DNA from: Marinobacter sp. LA51
GTDB lineage: Bacteria > Pseudomonadota > Gammaproteobacteria > Pseudomonadales > Oleiphilaceae
Assembly: GCF_030297175.1 (NCBI RefSeq)
Contig: NZ_AP028070.1
Location: 186,001 to 250,000 of the forward strand
Reading direction: 5' to 3'
Length of the DNA: 64,000 nucleotides
Shown: piece after piece, positions 43,485-51,001 of the stretch
Position numbering within the stretch: position 1 is the stretch's first letter
How the letters are laid out: the number at the start of each line of letters is the position of its first letter
The notes under the pieces: generated by a model
The model's input: the letters and a program-made list of their open reading frames with translations, nothing else
Database searches by the model: none
Told to the model about the DNA's origin: nothing
Translations under genes and position numbers: made by a program

Positions 43485-44192
43485 TCAGACCTCATGGGCG
43501 TTCCAGCGATAACCCATGCCATAGGCGGTCTGGATGCCGTTAAAGCGGTCGTCTACCTGGATGAACTTGCGGCGAATCCGCTTGATGTGGGAAGTCACGG
43601 TGTTGTCGTCGAGCACGGTGCTGGCAGCCTCCATCAGCTGATCGCGGCTGCGGACATGGCCGGGATGCCGCACCAGCGAGTGCAGCATCCAGAACTCGGT
43701 TACGGTCAGGTCCAGGGGCTGATCGTCCCAGGCCACGGTCATGCGGTCGAGGTTCAGGGTCAGGCGCCCCCGCTCCAGCACTTCATCGGGTTTCTGCAGG
43801 GCCTCGGCCCAGGCTTCGGCGCGTCGTAACAGCGCCGTCACCCGGGCCAGCAGATGCTCCATGCTCATGTCTTTGGTGACGTAATCGTCGGCGCCCAGGC
43901 GCAGGCCGTGCACCGAATCGATGTCACTGTCCCGGGCGGTCAGGAAAATAATGGGCAGGGTCTTGGAGTGTGCGCGAAGGTCCTGGCACAGGGCGAAGCC
44001 CCCTTCCGGTTCCTCGCCCAGGCCGACATCAATAATGGCGATATCGGGCAGTTCCTGGCGCAGCACCTGCCAAGCGGATGGCCGGTCGCCGAAGGCCGAC
44101 ACCTGGTAACCACGGCGCTCGAACGCGACCCGGTAATTGTCGCGAATGGCAGGCTCGTCTTCGATCAGAACAATGTGCTTCTTCATGGTCAC
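43485..44192 (-). CDS. pdsR: Proteobacterial dedicated sortase system response regulator
   Basis: This 235-residue OmpR-type regulator has a receiver domain (about 1-120, EDEPAIRDNY acidic pocket, phospho-Asp in IAIIDVGLG near residue 52, FLTARDSD) and a C-terminal winged-helix DNA-binding domain (about 135-230, LTVTEFWMLHSLVRHPG, THIKRIRRKF-like recognition helix VTSHIKRIRRKF). It is the first gene of the pair with the sortase kinase. It likely controls the divergent target-sortase operon through the 197-base intergenic region, where I see no certain repeat motif. Confidence 0.93.
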   Translation of the reverse strand: MTMKKHIVLIEDEPAIRDNYRVAFERRGYQVSAFGDRPSAWQVLRQELPDIAIIDVGLGEEPEGGFALCQDLRAHSKTLPIIFLTARDSDIDSVHGLRLGADDYVTKDMSMEHLLARVTALLRRAEAWAEALQKPDEVLERGRLTLNLDRMTVAWDDQPLDLTVTEFWMLHSLVRHPGHVRSRDQLMEAASTVLDDNTVTSHIKRIRRKFIQVDDRFNGIQTAYGMGYRWNAHEV

Positions 44193-44389
44193 GGCAGTCT
44201 GGTTACGGTCTGATTAATAGGGGAACTGTTATTTAAACATCTGCAGGCGTCGGCACAAGGCTGTCACCGATGGTTGCCACAATTGATCATTATTTGCGGC
44301 CGGAATGCCCGGTTCTGCCACCTCTTGAACCCGCGGGATTGCTGAAATGCTGACACCTCGACCAAGCATGCAGCCAAAAGGATCCCGAC

Positions 44390-46504
44390 ATGATGCTCTC
44401 TACCGGATTGCTCAAATTAACACCCACGCGAACCGACAGCCAGTGTCGCCGGGCCCGGCGCTTTGCCGAAGGCGTTAGCCTGTGGCTGGCGGTCCTGCTG
44501 ATGCTGTTTGTCCACCCGCTGTATGCCGAGGCCGATCAGCGCCAATCGGACAGCGCCGGTGTGCTGCACTTTGTCGATGCCGCCGGCCGGTGGCAGGAGC
44601 CGGCCATCGTTTTGGACAGTGAGTTCGATATTGAGGTCAGTGGCCTGCTGGCGGAAACCAGACTGTCGCGGCGGTTTCGCAATACCAGCGATGACTGGCG
44701 CGAGGGCGTGTTTGTGTTTCCGTTACCGGAGAAAGCCAGTGTCTATGGGCTGACCATGACAGTGGGTGAGCGCACCATTGTCGGCGAGGTGCAGCCCAAA
44801 GCCGAAGCCCGCAAGACCTATGAGAAGGCCCGGTCGGCCGGGCAGAGTGCCGCCAACGTCGAACAGCAGCGGCCAAACCTTTTTAACGCCCGGGTAGCCA
44901 ACATCCCCCCGGGCGAGACCATCCGTGTCGAGCTCCAATACCAGCAACCGGTGAACTACCGGGCGGGACAGTTTGAGTTGCGAGTGCCCACCACCCTGAT
45001 GCCACGGTACATGCCTGGTCAGCTGCTGGCAGGACAGCCCCGGGAATGGCACGGCGGCTGGGCGCTGCCCTCGACCCAGGTGCCGGATGCCGATGCCATC
45101 AGCCCGTTTACGGTCCAGGCGGATGAGGTTGCCGCTACCAGTCATCGGGCTGACATTCGGATGACCATTGATGCCGGGCTGCCGCTGGCCCGGGTTGTCA
45201 GTCCGTCCCATCCGTTGCAGACGCGCCTCGACGGTCAGACGGTTCAGGTGCAGTCTGAGCAGATACTGATGGACCGGGATTTCGTGATGCGCTGGCAGCC
45301 ATTGGCCGGGCGGGAGCCAACGGCGGCGGTGTTTCATCAGCGCTGGCAGGACGAGGATTATCTGTTAGCCATGGTGGTGCCCGGGGTTAACGAGGTTCAG
45401 GTGCTGCCCCGGGATCTGGTGTTCGTGATCGACACCTCAGGCTCCATGGCCGGGGAATCCATTCGCCAGGCCCGGTCGGCACTCCAGCAGGGGCTCGCGA
45501 CCCTGACCCCGGACGACCGCTTTAACGTTATCCGCTTTAACAATCAGACCCATGCCCTGTTCATGCAACCGGAGGCGGCCACGGGCAACAACCTGGCGCG
45601 GGCCCGACGCTACGTGGCCAATTTGCAGGCCGATGGCGGCACCGAGATGGCCCCGGCGCTGGAGCGAGCCCTAACCACATCAGCCAGTGCGGGCGAAAAC
45701 GCCGGCGAGCGGGTGCGCCAGGTGGTGTTTATCACCGACGGTGCGGTGGGCAATGAAGCCGCCCTGTTTGCCCAGATTCGCAAGCAGCTAGGCAGCCAGC
45801 GTCTGTTTACCGTTGGCATTGGTTCGGCGCCCAACATGCACTTCATGCGTGAAGCGGCACGCTGGGGCCGCGGCCTGTACACCGCCATTCAGGACCCGGC
45901 TGATGTCAGTGGGCCTTTACAGCGCCTGCTCTCTGCCATGGAAGCGCCAGTGTTGACCGATGTTCGGGTGCAGTGGCCGGGGCAAGGCGGCAAGGTCGAA
46001 AGTTTCCCCGCCCGCACCGGTGATCTGTTCCGGGGTGAGCCGCTGGTACAAGTGGTTCGCGGCACCGCGCCGGCGGGTGTGCTGAAGGTGTCCGGCCAGT
46101 TGCCTGGTGGTCGGCGCTGGGCGCAATCGCTGGATTTGCAGCAAGCGGCGCCGGGACGTGGTTTGAACCGCCATTGGGCCCGGCAGAAAATCGACCACCT
46201 GCTGGATAGCGCACGTGTGGAAGGCAGCGAGCCAAACAAGGCGCGGGTGACCAAGTTGGCAGTGGAGCACAGCCTGATGTCGCCCTACACCAGCTTTGTC
46301 GCGGTGGATAAGGTGCCGGTCCGGCCCAGCGGGGTGCCGGCTGAAACCGAGCATCTACCCACCTTGTTGCCCGCGGGCAGTCAGGCCGGCATGTTGCGTT
46401 ACCCCCAGACCGCAACCCTGGCCCCGCTGTTTACCGCCCTGGGCCTGATTGGACTGATGTTTACCCTGGCCTTCGGATTGTTGCAGCGGAGAGTCACCTC
46501 ATGA
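44390..46504 (+). CDS. Marine proteobacterial sortase target protein (VIT + VWA)
   Basis: This 704-residue exported surface protein has a signal segment (about 28-47, VSLWLAVLLMLFVHPLYAEA), an inter-alpha-trypsin-type VIT domain (about 60-190), and a VWA domain (about 340-510) with an intact metal-ion site (FVIDTSGSMAGES). The C-terminal sorting signal is a YPQTAT motif followed by a hydrophobic helix and a final QRR (about 671-704), a variant of LPxTG. The sortase gene overlaps its stop by 4 bases (ATGA). The sortase should cut at the motif and attach it, but the acceptor in a Gram-negative envelope is unknown. The start ATG is one of two adjacent codons after AAAGGATCC. Confidence 0.93.
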   Translation: MMLSTGLLKLTPTRTDSQCRRARRFAEGVSLWLAVLLMLFVHPLYAEADQRQSDSAGVLHFVDAAGRWQEPAIVLDSEFDIEVSGLLAETRLSRRFRNTSDDWREGVFVFPLPEKASVYGLTMTVGERTIVGEVQPKAEARKTYEKARSAGQSAANVEQQRPNLFNARVANIPPGETIRVELQYQQPVNYRAGQFELRVPTTLMPRYMPGQLLAGQPREWHGGWALPSTQVPDADAISPFTVQADEVAATSHRADIRMTIDAGLPLARVVSPSHPLQTRLDGQTVQVQSEQILMDRDFVMRWQPLAGREPTAAVFHQRWQDEDYLLAMVVPGVNEVQVLPRDLVFVIDTSGSMAGESIRQARSALQQGLATLTPDDRFNVIRFNNQTHALFMQPEAATGNNLARARRYVANLQADGGTEMAPALERALTTSASAGENAGERVRQVVFITDGAVGNEAALFAQIRKQLGSQRLFTVGIGSAPNMHFMREAARWGRGLYTAIQDPADVSGPLQRLLSAMEAPVLTDVRVQWPGQGGKVESFPARTGDLFRGEPLVQVVRGTAPAGVLKVSGQLPGGRRWAQSLDLQQAAPGRGLNRHWARQKIDHLLDSARVEGSEPNKARVTKLAVEHSLMSPYTSFVAVDKVPVRPSGVPAETEHLPTLLPAGSQAGMLRYPQTATLAPLFTALGLIGLMFTLAFGLLQRRVTS

Positions 46505-47103
46505 GCCGTCTGTTGCTGTTGCTACTGACCTCGTCTGCGACTTTGCTCGTGTTTGGCCTGTGGATTCCCCTCAAGGCGGTAGTTGCCCAGGAGTTGCTTG
46601 AGCTGGCCTGGGCCGAGAGTCAGGCCCGGCAGGCCGAAACCCGGCCCTGGCCCTGGGCCGACACCTGGCCGGTGGCCCGGTTAACCGTTCCGGAGCTGGG
46701 CGACTCGATGATTGTGCTGGCGGGCGGTCATGGCGAAAGCCTGGCATTTGGGCCGGGACAATTGTTGGGCGCGGAGGGCAGTCGGGGCCCGGTAATCATC
46801 GCCGGTCACCGCGATACCCATTTTGATCAGCTACAGTATCTGGAGACTGGCAGCGAACTGCGGTTGCAGGACCGGGCGGGTGGCTGGCGCCATTACCGGG
46901 TTCAGGCCACGCGGATTGTCGACAGCCGATCGGAGCGGATTGATACCCGGGCACTGGCCGACGATGCCTTGATCCTGGTGACCTGTTATCCGTTCGATGG
47001 CATGGACGCCCGTGGTCCCCTGCGGTATGTGGTGGAGGCCCGTGCTGAGATGCCACTAAACCGTAACCAACTGGAACCAATGGATACTGTTGCCGGAATT
47101 TGA
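46501..47103 (+). CDS. Class GN sortase
   Basis: This 200-residue transpeptidase has an N-terminal membrane helix (about 3-30) and the sortase beta-barrel. Catalytic residues are His103 (AGHRDTHFDQL), Cys162 (LVTCYPFD) and Arg175 (PLRYVVEA). It is membrane-bound with the domain in the periplasm. It is encoded with a single substrate, the VIT/VWA protein, translated by overlap. This is the 'marine proteobacterial sortase' group, separate from Gram-positive classes. No other sorting signal is seen in this window. Confidence 0.94.
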   Translation: MSRLLLLLLTSSATLLVFGLWIPLKAVVAQELLELAWAESQARQAETRPWPWADTWPVARLTVPELGDSMIVLAGGHGESLAFGPGQLLGAEGSRGPVIIAGHRDTHFDQLQYLETGSELRLQDRAGGWRHYRVQATRIVDSRSERIDTRALADDALILVTCYPFDGMDARGPLRYVVEARAEMPLNRNQLEPMDTVAGI

Positions 47104-47151
47104 GGTTAGCGTACACTTGTGCGCCAAAGTTTGGCGATAGAGTTGGATGTC

Positions 47152-47850
47152 ATGGGAGCTTTAAGAAAATTTCTGGCCTGGATCAGCGTACCGGTTATCT
47201 GCCTGTTCGCACTGGTGCTCTACCTAGCCCGGCCGTTTAACCCGGACAACAACCGGTTCTTGGGCACTGCAGTGGCCCGGGTCGGCCGTGCTTTTCTGGG
47301 CATGAAACGCCCACTGGAGGGTTGGGAAAATGTGCCCACCGACCGTCCGACCGTGGTGCTTGCCAATCATCAGCACAACGACGATCTGTTCGTGCTGGGC
47401 GACCTGCTGCCACCACGCACGGTCACGGTGGGTAAATCGGCGCTGGTGTGGATTCCGTTCTTTGGTCAGGTGTTCTGGCTCGGTGGCAACGTGATCCTTA
47501 ATCGCGCCCGGTCCCACAAGGCCATTGCAGTGATGCAGGCCACCAGCGAAGCAATTGCCCGCGACGGTAAGAGCCTGTGGGTGTTTCCCGAAGGCACCCG
47601 CAGCCAGGGCCGCGGCCTGCAGAAATTCAAGAAAGGCGCCTTCCACGCTGCCGTTGGTTCCGGCGCGCCCATCACCCTGGTGTGTGCCCGCCAGTATCAG
47701 GACAAGACCCTGGGTTGGAGTGGCCAGCGTGAACCAGTGCCGGTCCGCATCCTGCCGCCCATCGAAACGGCCGGGATGACCACTGCAGACATCCCCGAAC
47801 TGATGGCCCGATGCCATAAGCTGATGGCCGAGACGATCGCCGATCTGTAG
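47152..47850 (+). CDS. plsC: 1-acyl-sn-glycerol-3-phosphate acyltransferase
   Basis: This 232-residue membrane-associated acyltransferase of phospholipid synthesis makes phosphatidate from lysophosphatidate. The catalytic HxxxxD box is NHQHNDDLF (about residue 66), the glycerophosphate-binding motif is VFPEGTRSQGRG (about 146), and an N-terminal helix is present (about 8-27). The ATG at 47152 follows TTGGATGTC; an in-frame GTG at 47119 would add 11 residues. It follows the sortase gene by 48 bases, and functional linkage is not evident. The genome may have other plsC copies. Confidence 0.88.
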   Translation: MGALRKFLAWISVPVICLFALVLYLARPFNPDNNRFLGTAVARVGRAFLGMKRPLEGWENVPTDRPTVVLANHQHNDDLFVLGDLLPPRTVTVGKSALVWIPFFGQVFWLGGNVILNRARSHKAIAVMQATSEAIARDGKSLWVFPEGTRSQGRGLQKFKKGAFHAAVGSGAPITLVCARQYQDKTLGWSGQREPVPVRILPPIETAGMTTADIPELMARCHKLMAETIADL

Positions 47851-47964
47851 CCATTCTGTAATTGTCCCCCACTGACCTGTGGAAGTTCTTGAAGCGCCTG
47901 GGGAAACAGGGCAGGCTTTGCGGGTCTGAAAAATTGTTGAACGAACTTCACGGAGAGGCAAACC

Positions 47965-48207
47965 ATGAATCTGATTCTGTTTTTGATAATCGGCGGTGTT
48001 GCTGGCTGGCTGGCCGGGCTGATCATGAAAGGCCGTGGTTTTGGTGTGCTGGCCAATGTCGGTATTGGTATCGTCGGCTCGGTGATCGGCGGCTTCGTGT
48101 TCCGTCTGCTCGGTCTGGCGGCTCAGGGTGCGGTTGGCGAGTTGGTCACAGCAACGGTGGGGGCGGTCTTGCTGCTGGCCATTGTTAGTCAGATCAAGAA
48201 GGGCTGA
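47965..48207 (+). CDS. GlsB/YeaQ/YmgE-family membrane protein
   Basis: This 80-residue inner-membrane protein has three hydrophobic, glycine-rich segments (LILFLIIGGVAGWLAGLIM, GIGIVGSVIGGFVF and ATVGAVLLLAIVS). It matches the transglycosylase-associated (GlsB/YeaQ) family, which is stress-related with no defined biochemical activity. The ATG at 47965 follows GGAGAGGC. It is 2 bases before the MAPEG-family gene, so both are co-transcribed. Confidence 0.9.
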   Translation: MNLILFLIIGGVAGWLAGLIMKGRGFGVLANVGIGIVGSVIGGFVFRLLGLAAQGAVGELVTATVGAVLLLAIVSQIKKG

Positions 48208-48209
48208 CC

Positions 48210-48611
48210 ATGATCGTACCCGTCACTGGAGTGTTTGCCGCAGTCATTGGCATTCTTTTGCTGGTGCTGTCGGTTCAGGTGGTGAAGTTCCGCCTCAAGT
48301 TCAAGAAGGGCATGGGCGTGACCGAAGACCGCGATTTTCAGGCGGCGGTCCGGGCCCACGGAAACCTGGTGGAATACGCACCCATTGCTCTGATCATGCT
48401 GGGTATTGCCGAGCTGAACGGTGTTGCTACCGGCCTGGTTTACTGGACCGGCATGGTATTGGTGGTCGGCCGTATCCTGCACGCCTGGGGCATGTTGAAC
48501 GGCCGGGGCGGCACCCACTGGGCGCGCTTTCTGGGCATTGTTATGACCTGGCTGGCCATTCTGTTCACGGCCGTGCTGCTGTTGTGGAATGTCTGGAAGG
48601 TGTACGGCTGA
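48210..48611 (+). CDS. MAPEG-family membrane protein (YecN-like)
   Basis: This 133-residue protein has four membrane helices and the MAPEG pattern RDFQAAVRAHGNLVEYAPIALIM, where Arg, Asn and Glu are conserved in eicosanoid and glutathione-metabolising relatives. The bacterial members are mostly uncharacterised; a glutathione-linked role is possible. It is translated right after the GlsB-like gene. A strong terminator follows 19 bases after its stop. Confidence 0.9.
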   Translation: MIVPVTGVFAAVIGILLLVLSVQVVKFRLKFKKGMGVTEDRDFQAAVRAHGNLVEYAPIALIMLGIAELNGVATGLVYWTGMVLVVGRILHAWGMLNGRGGTHWARFLGIVMTWLAILFTAVLLLWNVWKVYG

Positions 48612-48629
48612 GTTACTCAGACCGGTATC

Positions 48630-48660
48630 AAAAAAGGGGGCTTGCGAGTCCCCTTTTTTT
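48630..48660. terminator. Bidirectional intrinsic terminator
   Basis: A-run and GGGG pair with CCCC and a run of seven T residues. It lies between the MAPEG gene and the convergent OmpA-domain gene and works on both strands. Confidence 0.88.
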
Positions 48661-48681
48661 CGCCGATTTTTTGCGCCGATG

Positions 48682-49128
48682 TTAACCCTGTAGCGCCTGG
48701 GCCATGTCCTGGGTCAGGTATTCCAGTTCCACCCGGCGATTGGCCGCATGGTCTTCCAGGGTTGCCAGTGGCCGGGTCGAGCCCCAGCCAGTTAGTAGAA
48801 TCTGGTTCTCGGCGACGCCTTCCTGCATCAGTAGCCGGGCGACGGCGTTGGCCCGGAGCCGTGACAGGAACTGGTTGTAATCCTCAGCGCCAAAATTGTC
48901 GGAGTGACCGTGGATGCGCACCCGGACTCCCGGGTATTGCCGCAAATAGGTGGCATGCTGCTGCAGAATGGCGACGTCGGTGGCATCCAGCGCGTGCTTG
49001 TTGAAGCCGTAATGAAACTTCATCCGGTGCGGACGCCTGGCATCGGTGGCAAGGGCAGCGGCTGTGAAACCGGACGCCACGGCGGCCTTGGCAATCAGCT
49101 CTGGGTTATCCAAAACGAGTACGGTCAT
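48682..49128 (-). CDS. OmpA-domain protein without a visible signal peptide
   Basis: This 148-residue protein has an OmpA-like peptidoglycan-binding fold at about residues 40-145 (FHYGFNKHALDATDVAIL, VRIHGHSDNFGAEDYN with the key Asp, LSRLRANAVARLLMQEGV, NRRVEL). The N-terminus MTVLVLDNPELIAKAAVASG has no positive start, long hydrophobic core or cleavage site, so export by Sec is not supported. I chose the ATG at 49128, which has AAGGAAATTGCC upstream; an upstream extension to 49239 has a poor start and no signal either. It may be cytoplasmic, exported by another route, or misannotated at the N-terminus. Confidence 0.78.
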   Translation of the reverse strand: MTVLVLDNPELIAKAAVASGFTAAALATDARRPHRMKFHYGFNKHALDATDVAILQQHATYLRQYPGVRVRIHGHSDNFGAEDYNQFLSRLRANAVARLLMQEGVAENQILLTGWGSTRPLATLEDHAANRRVELEYLTQDMAQALQG

Positions 49129-49435
49129 TGGCAATTTCCTTGATTCCGGTATCCGGTTTTTCTTGTTAGTCCGGCTCACTATTCGTTGGCGCGGGACTAA
49201 CGGCAATTGGCGAAAAGTCGATAAGCGTTCGCACGGCAACCCTGATGGCCTGATTAGATGATATTTCTGTGACCTTTCAATGACAGGGCATCAGCTAATC
49301 CATGGTATTGGTCATCGTTGCTGACGAGCATTCGTGACGCCTTACCGCTTAAAAGACATTACACCGCGAAAAGAAGGCCTTACTGTGGTAAAAAACAGGT
49401 TTTCAGGGACAGATTGTGATGAATTGTGACCGCCC
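49129..49435. other. Divergent intergenic region of 307 bases with no gene
   Basis: The region lies between the OmpA-domain gene and the rhomboid gene. It is AT-richer than its surroundings and should hold both promoters, but I see no box or repeat that I can support. AATTGTGATGAATTGTGAC at about 49412-49430 contains a direct repeat of AATTGTGA near the rhomboid start; its meaning is unclear. Confidence 0.5.
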
Positions 49436-50884
49436 ATGCTGATAATCCCCGCCGAGAACACCGTTAACTGGAAGCGCCCGCCCTGGATCACCCTTGGCTT
49501 GATGCTAACGTGCCTGCTGGTCTTCCTGTTCTATCAGGGTGGCGACAGCCGGAAAATCGAACAGGCGGTGGGCCAGTACCTGGATTCCGATCTGCGATCG
49601 CTTGAGGCCCCGGCCTACGAGGATTACCTCCAGCGCCAGATCCGCTTTGAAGGCGCCGAGGACAGGGTCCATGAGCTGCAGCAGTTCCAGGAGCTACGCG
49701 AGGGCGACGAGCCCTTCTGGCTGGCGCTGAGTCTGTTGATGGATCGGGAGTTCTTCCGCTACCTGCAGAACAATCAGCAAGTAATCTGGGCGCCGGCCGA
49801 CAGGGCTCGCTGGGCCGAGCAGCGGCTTCCTATCGAAGAGAACTTCATCCAGAAACTCAGTTCCTTCCAGCTTGGTCTGGTGCCGGCGAAACTGTCTCTC
49901 TATAACCTGATTACCTACCAGTTCCTGCACGGCGGCTGGGGTCACATCATCGGCAACCTGGTGTTTTTGTTTCTGCTGGGCTTCACCGTGGAGAAGGCCC
50001 TCGGCGCCGGGCGATTCCTGGTGGCCTACCTGATCTGTGGTGCCCTGTCCGGTCTGGTGTTTACCGCGTTTTCGGCTGGTAGCTATGTGCCCCTGGTCGG
50101 CGCGTCTGGCTCCATCTCCGGCCTGATGGGGATGTACGTGGCCATCTATGGTCTGCAGAAAATCCGGTTCTTCTACTTTCTCGGGGTGTATTTCAACTAT
50201 TTCCGGGCTCCGGCCCTGGCCATGCTGCCGGTCTGGCTGGGCAAGGAGATCTACGATTACTGGTTTGCCGGTGCTACCGGGATTGCTTACATGGCGCACG
50301 CGGGCGGTCTGATCGCCGGCGCGGGCCTGGTGTGGATGCTTGGTCGCAGCTGGCTGCAGGTGCGGGAAGAGTTTTTCGAGCCCGAGGAAGACGAGCAGGA
50401 TGCCCGTTTTACCACTGGCTACGCCCAGGCCATGGCCAGCCTGGGCCGCATGGAGTTCGAGTTGGCCCGCCATCAGTTCGTAGCTTTGCGGGAGCACTAC
50501 CCGGACCGGCCCATTCTGCTTGAGCACCTGTATCAGCTGGCCAAATTACGCCCGGATTTACCCGAGTACCGGGACCGTACGCGGGAGCTGATGAACGACG
50601 CCCTGGCCCGGCGCCAGCCGGAGCAGGTGATTGAGATCTGGAAGGAATTCCTGGGCAAGGGCGAGAGTCACCAGCCCCTGGATGCTGAAGACCACAACCG
50701 GGTGCTGTTCACCAGCCTGAAGCAGCACGATATGAAGGCCGCCGAAAAAGCCTTCGAGCGGCTGCGCGGCACCGGTGATCAACTGCTTACCTCAGAGGCG
50801 TGCCGGTTGCTGGTGGAGGAATTCGAGAAGTTGCAGATGGAGCCGAAGGCGCGGCACTACCGGCAGTTGTTGAACGCGAACTGA
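49436..50884 (+). CDS. Rhomboid-family intramembrane serine protease with helical C-terminal tail
   Basis: This 482-residue protein has an N-terminal helix (about 17-34), a soluble stretch of about 115 residues, and a rhomboid six-helix core (about 155-310). The core contains HGGWGHIIGNLVFL, the catalytic serine in GASGSISGLMG (about residue 224), and the catalytic histidine in YMAHAGGLIAGAG (about 285). A cytoplasmic tail of about 150 residues with TPR-like helices follows (FEPEEDEQDARFTTGYAQAMA onward). It would cut membrane proteins within the lipid bilayer; substrates are unknown. The insertion after helix 1 is longer than in GlpG. It is followed by an inverted-repeat element and a convergent gene. 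Confidence 0.88.
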   Translation: MLIIPAENTVNWKRPPWITLGLMLTCLLVFLFYQGGDSRKIEQAVGQYLDSDLRSLEAPAYEDYLQRQIRFEGAEDRVHELQQFQELREGDEPFWLALSLLMDREFFRYLQNNQQVIWAPADRARWAEQRLPIEENFIQKLSSFQLGLVPAKLSLYNLITYQFLHGGWGHIIGNLVFLFLLGFTVEKALGAGRFLVAYLICGALSGLVFTAFSAGSYVPLVGASGSISGLMGMYVAIYGLQKIRFFYFLGVYFNYFRAPALAMLPVWLGKEIYDYWFAGATGIAYMAHAGGLIAGAGLVWMLGRSWLQVREEFFEPEEDEQDARFTTGYAQAMASLGRMEFELARHQFVALREHYPDRPILLEHLYQLAKLRPDLPEYRDRTRELMNDALARRQPEQVIEIWKEFLGKGESHQPLDAEDHNRVLFTSLKQHDMKAAEKAFERLRGTGDQLLTSEACRLLVEEFEKLQMEPKARHYRQLLNAN

Positions 50885-50896
50885 ATGATTGCTGGG

Positions 50897-50999
50897 TAGT
50901 CGGGCGGGCTGCTTCCGAAACCGTGCGGAGCCATGGATGGCGGAGCCGAGCGTACATGGATGTATTCACAGCGTGTTTCGGAAGCAGCCCGCCCGGCTA
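50897..50999. repeat. Inverted-repeat intergenic element
   Basis: Two 21-base arms, CGGGCGGGCTGCTTCCGAAA plus one base (50901-50921) and its exact complement (50975-50995), extended by a few more pairs, enclose about 53 bases. The core contains CATGGATG twice (50932-50939 and 50955-50962) around GGCGGAGCCGAGCGTA. It fills the gap between two convergent genes, so it can end transcription both ways. The design suggests a dispersed genomic repeat of REP/MITE type, but only one copy is in this window. Confidence 0.72.
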
Positions 51000-51001
51000 A
51001 C

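Noticed and set aside
48682..49128. PdsO partner of the sortase system
   Set aside because: It has an OmpA domain and lies near, but it lacks a signal peptide, is on the opposite strand, and is separated by three unrelated genes.
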